Below are positions 49,883 through 59,091 of a stretch of DNA of 64,000 nucleotides, piece by piece. The DNA lies in assembly GCF_030848575.1 (NCBI RefSeq), contig NZ_JAVDDX010000002.1, forward strand, positions 1,240,001 through 1,304,000, given 5' to 3'. Each line of letters opens with the position of its first letter. Positions within the stretch are counted from its first letter, which is position 1. The position numbers and the translations under genes are program-made. The stretch is from Haloarcula sp. H-GB4 (GTDB lineage Archaea; Halobacteriota; Halobacteria; Halobacteriales; Haloarculaceae). The notes beneath the pieces were generated by a model. That model was not told where the DNA came from. It searched no databases and saw nothing but the letters and a program-made list of their open reading frames with translations.

Positions 49883-51928
49883 GTGTCACAGCAGGCCGCA
49901 CAGGTAGAGACGCTGTTCCTCCACGAACACGGCGAGGAGTTTCGCGTCGCCGCCCATCGGGACGGCGAGCGGCTCTTCCACGGCATCCTCGAACTGAAAG
50001 AGACCGACGCCGGTCCCCGCCCGCGTCGGCTCCGTGTCAAGGACGGGACTAGCGAGGAGCTTCGCTCGCCCGACCAGTTCGTCGACCTCGCCCGCCGTGC
50101 GGCCCGCATTCGCATTTCAGAGCAGACCGCCCCGATTGCCCGCGACCGCGTCCGCGAGATGCTCGACGCCTACCAGATTGAGGCCAAGGTCGTCCGGACC
50201 TGTCGGCTGTGTGCCTCCGACGGGCGCTACTCGCCGATTACCAGCGAGACAGCTATCGAGACCGACGACGAAACCATCTGCCCGGAGTGCGCTCGCCAGC
50301 AACTCGACCGCGAACTCGCGTTCAAAGGGAGCATCAGCGGCGACGCCCGCGACCGACTCGAAGAGTTGCTACTCGAAGTACAGGACCTCGACCGGGTGAC
50401 AAACCTCCTGTCGGGCCAACTGGACCCGGACCTGACGAAGTTCGACGAGATCTCGGCGACCACCGACGAGGTCGACCCCGTTCGCGTCGATTCACTGGAC
50501 CTCCACCCCGGGATGCAGGAGCACCTCGAATCCCGGTTCGACACGCTGTTGCCGGTCCAGAGCCTCGCCGTCGAGCACGGGGCCACGGAGGGCCGCGACC
50601 AGCTGGTCGTGAGCGCAACGGCGACGGGGAAGACACTCATCGGCGAGATGGCCGGCATCGACCGCGTCCTGAACAACAAGGGCACGATGCTGTTTCTCGT
50701 CCCACTGGTCGCCCTTGCGAACCAGAAATACGAGCAGTTTCAGGACCGCTACGGCGACATGGTCGACGTGTCCCTTCGTGTTGGTGCGAGCCGCATCGCT
50801 GACGAGGGCGGCCGCTTCGATCCCGAAGCCGATGTCATCGTCGGGACCTACGAGGGGATCGACCACGCGCTCCGGACTGGCAAGGACCTCGGCACTGTCG
50901 GGACCGTCGTCATCGACGAGGTCCACACGCTCGGTGAGGACGAGCGGGGCCACCGGCTCGACGGGCTGATTTCCAGACTCAAATACTACTGCGAGTCCGG
51001 CGGTGCGCCCGACAGCGGCGACACGCAGTGGATCTATCTCTCGGCGACAGTCGGCAACCCCGGTCAGTTGGCTGACCAGCTTCGAGCGACGCTCATCGAG
51101 TTCGAGGAGCGACCGGTCCCAATCGAGCGCCACGTCACGTTTGCCGACGGCCGCGAAAAGATCGAGACCGAAAAGAAGCTTGTCAAGCGGGCCTTCGACA
51201 ACAAATCCAGCAAGGGGTACCGTGGCCAGACTATCATCTTCACGAACTCTCGGCGGCGCTGTCACCAGATTTCACGCAAACTGGAGTACAGTTCTGCGCC
51301 GTATCATGCTGGACTGGACAACCGGAAGCGCCAGCGTGTCGAACGGCAGTTCGCCGACCAGGACCTCGCAGCGGTCGTGACGACGGCGGCGCTGGCTGCT
51401 GGGGTCGACTTCCCCGCCTCGCAGGTTATCTTCGACTCGCTGGCGATGGGGATCGAGTGGCTCACCGTCCAGGAGTTCAGCCAGATGCTCGGCCGGGCCG
51501 GCCGCCCGGACTACCACGACAAGGGGACCGTCTACATGCTGGTCGAGCCTGACTGTTCGTACCACAACAGCATGGAGATGACCGAGGACGAGGTGGCGTT
51601 CAAGCTCCTGAAAGGCGAGATGGAGCCAGTCATCACCCGCTACGACGAGGGTGCGGCCGTCGAGGAGACGCTGGCGAACGTCACCGTCGCCGGCAAACAG
51701 GCCAAGCGGCTCAACGACCGGATGGTCGGCGAGGTGCCGACGAAACACGCGCTGGGGAAACTGCTTGAATACGAGTTCATCGACGGCCTCTCGCCGACGC
51801 CGCTTGGGCGGGCTGTGACCCGCCACTTCCTCGCGCCCGACGAATCGTTCCAGTTGCTTGATGGCATCCGCAAGGGACAGCACCCCTACGAAATTGTCGC
51901 CGACATGGAACTACGCGACGAGCACTGA
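49883..51928 (+). CDS. Ski2-like DEAD/DEAH helicase with N-terminal zinc finger
   Basis: 681 residues from the GTG at 49883 (MSQQAAQVETLFLHEHGEEF). The N-terminal part contains CRLCASDGRYSP and CPECARQQ, a four-cysteine site near residues 110-140. The helicase has SATATGKTLIGEM near 248, IDEVHTLGEDERG near 345, YLSATVGNPGQ near 385, AALAAGVDFPASQVIF and MLGRAGRPDYHDKG. These are Ski2/Hel308-type motifs, but the C-terminal domains of Hel308 are largely missing. Likely a DNA or RNA helicase; substrate unknown. Confidence 0.9.
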   Translation: MSQQAAQVETLFLHEHGEEFRVAAHRDGERLFHGILELKETDAGPRPRRLRVKDGTSEELRSPDQFVDLARRAARIRISEQTAPIARDRVREMLDAYQIEAKVVRTCRLCASDGRYSPITSETAIETDDETICPECARQQLDRELAFKGSISGDARDRLEELLLEVQDLDRVTNLLSGQLDPDLTKFDEISATTDEVDPVRVDSLDLHPGMQEHLESRFDTLLPVQSLAVEHGATEGRDQLVVSATATGKTLIGEMAGIDRVLNNKGTMLFLVPLVALANQKYEQFQDRYGDMVDVSLRVGASRIADEGGRFDPEADVIVGTYEGIDHALRTGKDLGTVGTVVIDEVHTLGEDERGHRLDGLISRLKYYCESGGAPDSGDTQWIYLSATVGNPGQLADQLRATLIEFEERPVPIERHVTFADGREKIETEKKLVKRAFDNKSSKGYRGQTIIFTNSRRRCHQISRKLEYSSAPYHAGLDNRKRQRVERQFADQDLAAVVTTAALAAGVDFPASQVIFDSLAMGIEWLTVQEFSQMLGRAGRPDYHDKGTVYMLVEPDCSYHNSMEMTEDEVAFKLLKGEMEPVITRYDEGAAVEETLANVTVAGKQAKRLNDRMVGEVPTKHALGKLLEYEFIDGLSPTPLGRAVTRHFLAPDESFQLLDGIRKGQHPYEIVADMELRDEH

Positions 51929-52007
51929 GCTGATCGTGGCTGCCGGATCTGTCGGCCGAGTATCCTTTCGGCGTACATTCTTGTAGCGGCACGTACTTCC
52001 GGTGTCC

Positions 52008-54194
52008 ATGGGCCTGTTCGATAGGATCCGTCGCGCTGTCGGTGGCGATGACTCGTCGACCGACAGGGACGAACAGGCGGCCGGGGGCGACCCGCCGTCC
52101 GACGACGGGCCGGAACTACTTGATACAGCGACGCTTAATCCGGCGACCTTTCGCGAGTACGCCGAGAACGTCGTCGATGGTGCGGACCCGCTGACGTTCG
52201 ACCCCGATGCGCTTGCCCGCCTCGATACGGCAATCGAGGAGAGCTACGGTGGCGAGACCGTCAACGACACCGCGGGGACGACGACGTACACCGAGAACAC
52301 GGTTCGGTTTGGGAGCTATCTCGGCGAACTCCTCGTGCGGGCGTACGACGGCGAGTGGGTCCAGTCCGACGGCCGATGGGTCGTTACCGTTGCCGGCCCG
52401 GATGACCAGGTCCCTGTCGCGGTGTTCGACGTGGCCGCCCGCTCGTTCGGCGACAAGCCGGTGTTTGCGGCCGTCCCAACACGTCTGGAATCCGAACTGG
52501 CATTAGATAGCATCCATCGTATCGACGGTGACAGACGGGCAGATGCGGAGACGGGAGAAACCGATACCGACAGCGTCGTCTCCAAGCCGACGCGGATCGT
52601 TAGCCGCGTTGACGACGAACAGGCGGATGAGCGCGAGGTTCCACCCGAACCGACGGCGACAGACGAACGAGGTGCGGCAACCGCCAGCGATACCACTGAT
52701 TCTGCGCCGTCTCAGACTGTCGAAACGAAGCCGACCCGCATCGTCAAACGGGTCGAATCCGAGTCGGAAGCCGACGACCGGTCGGACGATACCGACCCCA
52801 CACCCGTCGTCAGTGGGGTCGCTGACGATCTGGAGAACGAGCCACCGTGGGGCAGTGACGACCCCGACGACTGGACTTCCGATAGCAGCGGTAGCACAGA
52901 CCCCGATACGACCGATTCAGCATCAGATGATGCTGGCAGTGAGCCGCCAGCCGCTGAAACTACTGAAGAAGAATCGACTGTTGAGCCCAGTGACAGGCCG
53001 GCGGCTGACGACACCGCCGCTGAGCGGTCGGCGGATGATACCGCCACAGAGTGGTTGGCTGATGAGGCCGCTGATGAGCAGCCAACAGTTGAGACGCTGG
53101 CCGAGGAGTCAGCCCTCGATGATTCTGCGGATGAACCGGTTGCTGACACGACTGATGCTGTCGAAACGACGACCGATGCGGCCGCAGCCGACGAGCCGGC
53201 TGCGTATATCGACGAAGCGGAGTCGTCGTTCGATAGTGTCACAGCGTCCACCTCTGATGAAACGCCAGCGGCCGAGGCACCGCCTGAAGACTCGGCTGTC
53301 GACTCCCGCGACGAGGATGGAACTGGTGACATCACGCCCGCGGGGGCGACAACTGACACAGCCGCTGACGAAGCAGCGACGGACACAGCCGACGACACCT
53401 CGACCGACGCAGCGATGGACGACGAGCCGACCCGCGATAGCTCGCCGGATGCGTTGTCAGATGCCGTTCCAGACGCAGAGGCAGCTGCCGAAACGACGGC
53501 TGACGAGTCACCTGCAGACATCACCGACGCGAGGGCCGATGATACCCCGGCAGCCGTTTCGGACTCTGACACCACGGAGCTGTTCGATGACAGTCCCAAC
53601 ACACCGGCTCCTGTCGCGGATGTCGACGCGACCGATGCCAGCGAGCACGCAGCGTCACAGGACGTAACCGCTGATGAGACGGCTGCGACAGCAGATGCCG
53701 ATGAGAGTGAACTGTCCGCACCCAGTGACAGCGATTCGACCGCTAGCTCGATGGCCCGTCCGTGGGATTCCGGCACGGTCCGAGCGGACCACGCCGAGAC
53801 CGCCGTCGAGTTCGCCGACTTCTGGGGCGAGCACGACCTCGATTTCTCGCCGGCCTCGCTTTCGCGGCTCGACGACCTCGTTGACGCGGAGTGGGACGAC
53901 GAGCGCTTCGCCGAGACGACCTTCGGGAGCGATACGTCGTTCGACGACCGCGCGTTCACCAGCGTTGTGCGGGAACTCGGCGGCTACTTCGGCGAAGTGC
54001 TCGTCCGGCACCTCGACGGCGAATGGACCGACCAGACGGACCACGAAGCGGCCGTCGTCGTCGGCGGACCGGACGGACAGTTCGCCGTCCCCGTCTTCGA
54101 GGTCGCGATAACCTCGCTTAGAAAACAGGCGGTGTTCGGTCGGAGCTACGACGCCCTGCTCGACGATCTTGGCCGTGACGGGCCGGCACGGTGA
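52008..54194 (+). CDS. Acidic protein with two related globular ends and a long disordered linker
   Basis: 728 residues from MGLFDRIRRAVGGDDSST (GTG at 52002 adds two). The N-terminal domain (about 40-165; YLGELLVRAYDGEWVQSDGR, VAVFDVAARSFGDKPVFA) and C-terminal domain (about 590-720; YFGEVLVRHLDGEWTDQTDH, VPVFEVAITSLRKQAVFG) are clearly homologous. About 400 residues of Asp/Thr/Ala/Glu repeats separate them. KPTRIVSRV and KPTRIVKRV occur near the linker's start. The fold and role are unrecognised. It lies 79 nt after the helicase gene on the same strand. Confidence 0.82.
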   Translation: MGLFDRIRRAVGGDDSSTDRDEQAAGGDPPSDDGPELLDTATLNPATFREYAENVVDGADPLTFDPDALARLDTAIEESYGGETVNDTAGTTTYTENTVRFGSYLGELLVRAYDGEWVQSDGRWVVTVAGPDDQVPVAVFDVAARSFGDKPVFAAVPTRLESELALDSIHRIDGDRRADAETGETDTDSVVSKPTRIVSRVDDEQADEREVPPEPTATDERGAATASDTTDSAPSQTVETKPTRIVKRVESESEADDRSDDTDPTPVVSGVADDLENEPPWGSDDPDDWTSDSSGSTDPDTTDSASDDAGSEPPAAETTEEESTVEPSDRPAADDTAAERSADDTATEWLADEAADEQPTVETLAEESALDDSADEPVADTTDAVETTTDAAAADEPAAYIDEAESSFDSVTASTSDETPAAEAPPEDSAVDSRDEDGTGDITPAGATTDTAADEAATDTADDTSTDAAMDDEPTRDSSPDALSDAVPDAEAAAETTADESPADITDARADDTPAAVSDSDTTELFDDSPNTPAPVADVDATDASEHAASQDVTADETAATADADESELSAPSDSDSTASSMARPWDSGTVRADHAETAVEFADFWGEHDLDFSPASLSRLDDLVDAEWDDERFAETTFGSDTSFDDRAFTSVVRELGGYFGEVLVRHLDGEWTDQTDHEAAVVVGGPDGQFAVPVFEVAITSLRKQAVFGRSYDALLDDLGRDGPAR

Positions 54195-54231
54195 GCGATG
54201 TGATTCCTGGTCCGTCGTTTCCCCGCTGTTG

Positions 54232-54405
54232 CTAGCCAGACAGGGGGAGGACGGACGGACTCCCACACTCCGGGCACTCGTCGTGGTCCGTGTAGAGGCG
54301 CGTTTCACACTCGCTACACTGGTGGGTGGCCTCGTCGTCGGACGCCTTTTCGACCTCCTGTTTCAGCTCCTCGACCTTTCGACCGATATCGTTGAAAAGG
54401 CTCAT
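54232..54405 (-). CDS. Zinc-ribbon microprotein, 57 residues
   Basis: From MSLFNDIGRKVEELKQEVEK: a charged helix (residues 1-25), then a compact ribbon CSECETRLYTDHDECPECGS with a CxxC-x10-CxxC pattern. The frame continues upstream without support. Such helix-plus-ribbon microproteins are common in haloarchaea; some bind partner proteins through the ribbon. It overlaps no other gene and is convergent with the two-domain acidic protein. Confidence 0.8.
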   Translation of the reverse strand: MSLFNDIGRKVEELKQEVEKASDDEATHQCSECETRLYTDHDECPECGSPSVLPLSG

Positions 54406-54519
54406 TGTAACATATTCGGCCCGGACAGGGATAAACGTCGGCTGCGGCTCCGGGTCATGCGGGGATGCCGCCACTCGCAAACGATACATCCTTTTGTCAC
54501 GGCGGCGCAGGGGCCAGAC

Positions 54520-56421
54520 GTGTCGCTGCCACCTGTCACGCCGGGGATGTTATTCGTGTTCGCGGTCATCGTCGCTGCGCTGGTGCTGTTTGCGACGGAG
54601 GCGCTGCCCGTCGACGTGACTGCTATCGCCGTTATGGTCGCGCTGATGCTGGCCGAGCCAGCAACGACTCTGGCGGCTGATGCCGGACTCCTCGCCGAGC
54701 CGGTGTACGTGTTACATCAGGCTGGTGATGGGATTTCGCCGCTGGATCGCGGGCTCTCTGGCTTTGCCTCGACGGCGACGATAACGGTGCTGGCGATGTT
54801 CATTCTCTCAGACGGCGTCCAGCGGACCGGTATCGTCCAGATTCTCGGCGCGAAAATCGCCTCGCTGACCGGAGACAGCGAAACGAAACAGCTCGGTGCG
54901 ACCGTCGGGCTGGTCGCACCTATCTCCGGGTTCATCAACAACACTGCCGCCGTTGCCATCCTCCTGCCGATGGTCACTGATATCGCGCACAAGGGCAAGC
55001 TCTCGCCGTCGAAGCTGCTCTTGCCGCTGTCCTATGCTTCGATGTTCGGCGGAATGCTGACGCTCATTGGGACCTCGACGAACATCCTCGCCTCGCAGCT
55101 TTCGGCGGAACTGATCGACCATCCGTTCAGTATGTTCGAGTTCACCCAGCTCGGCATCATCGTGACCGTCATCGGCACGGTTTATCTCCTTACCGTCGGG
55201 CGCTATCTGATCCCGTCGCGGATTCCGGTCGAAGAGGACCTCACCGAGGAGTTCGAAATGGGGGAGTATCTCACCGAGGTTGTCGTTCGCGAAGACTCCC
55301 CGCTCATCGGACAGACTGTCGACGAGGCACTCAGAGTCTCGGCGTTCGACGTGGATATCGTCCAGTTGGTTCGCGAGAAACGCACGTTCCTCGAACCGCT
55401 CGGCCAGAAATCCATTCGGGCCGGTGATGTCTTCGCCGTTCGGACGGACCGAGACACGCTCGTCGACCTCCTCGACGTCGAAGGGCTGGACATCATTCCG
55501 GATGTCGAGGTCGACGACGCGGAACTGGAAACCGCAAACGAGCGGAAAAACCTCGTTGAGGTTGTCGTCGCTCCCGGCTCTTCGCTTATTGGCGAGACAC
55601 TCGTCTCCACGAGCTTCCGCCAGCGTTACGACGCGACCGTGCTGGCGCTTCGCCACGGTCAGGAGCTGTACCGCCAGCGAATGGACCACGTGACACTCCG
55701 CATCGGTGATACGCTTCTGGTGCAGGCCACTCCCGAAAGCATCGAACGCCTCAACCGTAACAACGACTTCATCGTCGCGCAGGAGGTCGCGCGGCCGGAT
55801 TTCCGGCGGTCGAAGATTCCCGTTGCGATCGGCATCGTCGCTGCTGTCGTCGGCGTCGCGGCGCTGACGCCGATCCACATCGTCATCTCGGCGCTCGGCG
55901 GCGCGCTGGCGATGGTGCTCACCGGCTGTCTCCGCCCCCCGGAACTGTACGACGCCGTCCAGTGGGACGTCATCTTCCTGCTCGCTGGCGTCATCCCGCT
56001 TGGCACCGCACTACAGGAGACCGGCGGCGCTGACCTGCTCGCGGAGCTGTTCGTCATGGGTGCTGACAGCATCCTCACCGCTGGGGGCGGCCTCGCCGTC
56101 GTCCTTGGACTCATGTATCTCGTTACGGCGCTGCTGACGAACATCATCTCGAATAACGCCTCCGTCGTCCTGATGATCCCAGTTGCTATCGAAACCGCCC
56201 AGCAACTGAACGCCAACGCCTTCGCCTTCGTCCTCGCCGTCACCTTTGCTGCCTCGACGGCGTTCATGACGCCGGTCGGCTACCAGACGAACCTCCTCGT
56301 CTACGGCCCCGGTGGATACCGATTCACCGACTATCTGAAGGTTGGAGCGCCGCTACAGGCTGTCTTCGCCGTCGCGACGACGCTCGGTATCGCGTACTTC
56401 TGGGGCCTCGCTCCCGCGTGA
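54520..56421 (+). CDS. SLC13-type permease with two TrkA-C (RCK_C) domains
   Basis: 633 residues from the GTG at 54520 (MSLPPVTPGMLFVFAVIVAA). Twelve or so membrane helices are split by a soluble insert. SGFINNTAAVAILLPMVTD and TLIGTSTNILAS are the first substrate motif; LTNIISNNASVVLMIPVAI and TPVGYQTNLLVYGPGGY the second. The insert holds two RCK_C domains (about 240-320 and 330-420), which bind regulatory ligands. Relatives carry sulfate, dicarboxylates or arsenite; the true substrate is unclear. CATCCTTTTG about 30 nt upstream may be its promoter. Confidence 0.9.
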   Translation: MSLPPVTPGMLFVFAVIVAALVLFATEALPVDVTAIAVMVALMLAEPATTLAADAGLLAEPVYVLHQAGDGISPLDRGLSGFASTATITVLAMFILSDGVQRTGIVQILGAKIASLTGDSETKQLGATVGLVAPISGFINNTAAVAILLPMVTDIAHKGKLSPSKLLLPLSYASMFGGMLTLIGTSTNILASQLSAELIDHPFSMFEFTQLGIIVTVIGTVYLLTVGRYLIPSRIPVEEDLTEEFEMGEYLTEVVVREDSPLIGQTVDEALRVSAFDVDIVQLVREKRTFLEPLGQKSIRAGDVFAVRTDRDTLVDLLDVEGLDIIPDVEVDDAELETANERKNLVEVVVAPGSSLIGETLVSTSFRQRYDATVLALRHGQELYRQRMDHVTLRIGDTLLVQATPESIERLNRNNDFIVAQEVARPDFRRSKIPVAIGIVAAVVGVAALTPIHIVISALGGALAMVLTGCLRPPELYDAVQWDVIFLLAGVIPLGTALQETGGADLLAELFVMGADSILTAGGGLAVVLGLMYLVTALLTNIISNNASVVLMIPVAIETAQQLNANAFAFVLAVTFAASTAFMTPVGYQTNLLVYGPGGYRFTDYLKVGAPLQAVFAVATTLGIAYFWGLAPA

Positions 56422-56476
56422 CACGGCGGCCTCGCAACGAAACGCTTTACATGCTGTCGAATTGAGAGAGTAGTAC

Positions 56477-56549
56477 GGGATCGTGGGGTAGCTTGGTAAC
56501 CTTCGGGCCTTGGGTGCCCGCGCCCCTAGTTCAAATCTGGGCGATCCCA
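56477..56549 (+). tRNA. tRNA-Pro(TGG)
   Basis: Acceptor GGGATCG pairs with CGATCCC, discriminator A at 56549. Anticodon stem CGGGC/GCCCG with loop CTTGGGT, anticodon TGG. T arm CCTAG-TTCAAAT-CTGGG. No intron, no encoded CCA. The following 56550-56760 (211 nt) has no gene I can support. Confidence 0.95.
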
Positions 56550-56760
56550 TACCTGCGATAACGAAAGCGAGCTTTTTCTCGCTGCTACTGCTAATTCCTC
56601 AGCGACCCGTTTTGCCAGTTCTTTGCTGTCATCGCTGTTCACACTCGTAGCCACGGCCAGTCCTCACCACCCTGTCCGTAGCGACTCTCCGAAAAGAATC
56701 CGTCGCGATATCACGCCGCGCTAGTCGCCAGTCCCATCAGGGACGGAACGGGTGGAGTGG

Positions 56761-59091
56761 TTATCGCTGGCCTTCGACATCGCTGTGGTCGTCCTCCCCG
56801 CCACTGGTGTCGAACTCGTCGACGGTCGCGGCCAGCGAGTCGGCACGGTCGCGGAGTTCGTCCGCGCTCTGGGCGATTTCAGCGACGGACGCCGACTGCT
56901 CTTCGGCGGCCGCCGATACCTGCTCTGCGTCTTCCGTCACGTTCTGGCTGATCTCGGAAACCCCATCGACGCGGTGGACGACGTTCTGCGTTGCGTCGGC
57001 CTGATCCTCGGTGGCATCCGCAATCTCCTGAATACCATCGTTGGCGTTCTCGATTGCGTCGACAGTGTCCTCTATCGCGTCAGCAGCCTCGCGGACAGTA
57101 TTGACACCGGTGTCGATGTGGTCGCTGGTCGCGCGGATATCCGTGACAGTCTCATCGGTCTCCGTCTGCACGGCCGCGATTTCGGCTTCTATCTCCGCTG
57201 CAGCCTGTTTCGTCTCCTCCGCGAGGTTCTTGACCTCGTCGGCGACAACGGCGAAGCCCTCACCGTCCTTGTCGGCACGGGCGGCCTCGATGTTGGCGTT
57301 CAGGGCGAGCATATTCGTCTGCTCGGCGATGTCCGAGATGAAGTCGACAATCTCGCCGATGTCGTCCATGCGCTCCTGCAGGTCGAGAATCTGGTCGACC
57401 GCATCTGCCGAGCGGGACTCGATCTCAGCCATGTCGTCAATAGCCGACTCGGCGGCTTCTCGGCCCGTTTCGCCACGGTCGACGGCTTCTCTGGCCGTTT
57501 CTGCGACTGTCGTTGACGACGCTGCGACTTCCTCGATGCTCGCCGATAGCTCGTCCATCTCGGCGGCGGCCTCCTCGAGGTCGTCGTGCTGCCTGATGGC
57601 ACCGTCGGCGATCTCCTGTATGCGGTCACTGACGGTCTGGCTCGTCGTCTCGATTTCCTCGGCCCCAGTCGCGACCTCGATTGTGGCATCCGCGACTTCG
57701 TCGGCGAACGCCGCGACCTCGCTGACGGTGGCTTCGAGCCCGTCGAGCATTGCGTTGAACTCCACTGCGACTTCTCGCATCGCCGTCTCCTCCGCGTTCT
57801 CATCGAGGCGCTTCGTGAGGTCACCGTCAGCGATCTCCTGCATCACCGCGCTGTACTCGGTGGCGCGCTCCTGGAGGCGCTGGCTGGCTTCCTCCGCTTG
57901 AGCCCGTGCGTCTTCCGCCTCCGTGCGGAGCTCTTCGGCTTCCGACCGCGCCGTCTTCGCTTCCTCGACCGCATCTTCCGCTTCTTGAATGCGGTTCTGG
58001 AGAGAGATCCGCATATCGTCGAACGTCCCGTAGAGCCGGCCGATTTCGTCGGCGCGGTTCGTCGAGAGGTCAACATCGAAGTCGCCGGCCTCGATGCGCT
58101 CAGCACGGTCCCGCAACTGCTTCAGGGGGTCGACCGTGCGTTTCCCGAGCACAAGGCCGACAGCCGACAACGAAACGAGTGCTAGCAGGACAAGCAGGCC
58201 GACCATCTGACCGACCGTATCTCGGACACTGAACGCCTGGGCCGTGTCTAGGCTTGTCACCGTGACCCAGTTCGTGGTCGGGACAGGCGCGAACGCGTAC
58301 ACGCGACCATCGGACACCGCTGTCACCGGTGCTGCAGTGCCGTTCGCATCGCGGATTGCCGCGATGCTCTCACTGTGGGTGTCAGAATCAAACTCGCGGT
58401 CGATGTTCAGTACTGTCTCATCGTTGGTGTTCAGAATCGTGGTTTCCTTCGTCGAATTCGTATCGCTGAGCCGGTCGACCTGACTCTGGATGCGCGTAAC
58501 GACGACCAGATGCGAGCCGTCACGCTTCGGAACCGAGCTAGCGAACGCCATCACAGGCTCGTCGTTGAGGACCGGTGAGCGGTACGATCGACTACTCGAC
58601 CAGACCTGTGTGTTGTTCCCAGGGCCTTCCGGCACTTCGGCGGCCGTCCACGGCGCGTCAAGTTCGGACAGCGACCGTCCCTCTAGCGGGAGTTCAGTGC
58701 TGGCGACTACTTCGCCACGGGATTCATTTACGAGGTGCATACTGACAACGTCGTCAGGCAGTAGCTGGTCCTGCAGCAGGATATACGCGGCCGCCCGTCG
58801 GTCGCTCCGCAGCGGCTCACCTTGCGAAACGGAGCGCGTGTGCGTGCGCTGTTGCTCGACCCACGAGCCGATAGAGTCCCCCTCCAGCTGGCTGGTCTCG
58901 GCGAGTTGTTCGGTCGTCTGGTGTTCGACTGCTGTGGATGTCGCCTGAAACGTGAACGCCCCAGCGCCTGCGATGACGAGCAACACGGCGAGGAACGCAA
59001 CAGCAAACTTCGCAGCAAACCGCTGCCGGACGAACTCGGGGGCGACCCGATCAAGCGCGCTCGCCAGTCCATCAAGCGGACCGCCCGCCAT
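56761..59091 (-). CDS. Methyl-accepting chemotaxis transducer (Htr type)
   Basis: 776 residues. First membrane helix at about 25-48 (FAVAFLAVLLVIAGAGAFTF); extracellular sensor domain to about 285 of the Cache kind (IGSWVEQQRTHTRSVSQGEP, VTSLDTAQAFSVRD); second helix (GLLVLLALVSLSAVGLVLG); HAMP (VDPLKQLRDRAERIEAGDFD); long coiled coil; signalling tip DIAEQTNMLALNANIEAARA near 600, which contacts CheA/CheW. Methylation Glu/Gln sites flank it. The ATG overlaps the stop of the lipoprotein gene by 1 nt, so the receptor lipoprotein and transducer are made together. Confidence 0.94.
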   Translation of the reverse strand: MAGGPLDGLASALDRVAPEFVRQRFAAKFAVAFLAVLLVIAGAGAFTFQATSTAVEHQTTEQLAETSQLEGDSIGSWVEQQRTHTRSVSQGEPLRSDRRAAAYILLQDQLLPDDVVSMHLVNESRGEVVASTELPLEGRSLSELDAPWTAAEVPEGPGNNTQVWSSSRSYRSPVLNDEPVMAFASSVPKRDGSHLVVVTRIQSQVDRLSDTNSTKETTILNTNDETVLNIDREFDSDTHSESIAAIRDANGTAAPVTAVSDGRVYAFAPVPTTNWVTVTSLDTAQAFSVRDTVGQMVGLLVLLALVSLSAVGLVLGKRTVDPLKQLRDRAERIEAGDFDVDLSTNRADEIGRLYGTFDDMRISLQNRIQEAEDAVEEAKTARSEAEELRTEAEDARAQAEEASQRLQERATEYSAVMQEIADGDLTKRLDENAEETAMREVAVEFNAMLDGLEATVSEVAAFADEVADATIEVATGAEEIETTSQTVSDRIQEIADGAIRQHDDLEEAAAEMDELSASIEEVAASSTTVAETAREAVDRGETGREAAESAIDDMAEIESRSADAVDQILDLQERMDDIGEIVDFISDIAEQTNMLALNANIEAARADKDGEGFAVVADEVKNLAEETKQAAAEIEAEIAAVQTETDETVTDIRATSDHIDTGVNTVREAADAIEDTVDAIENANDGIQEIADATEDQADATQNVVHRVDGVSEISQNVTEDAEQVSAAAEEQSASVAEIAQSADELRDRADSLAATVDEFDTSGGEDDHSDVEGQR

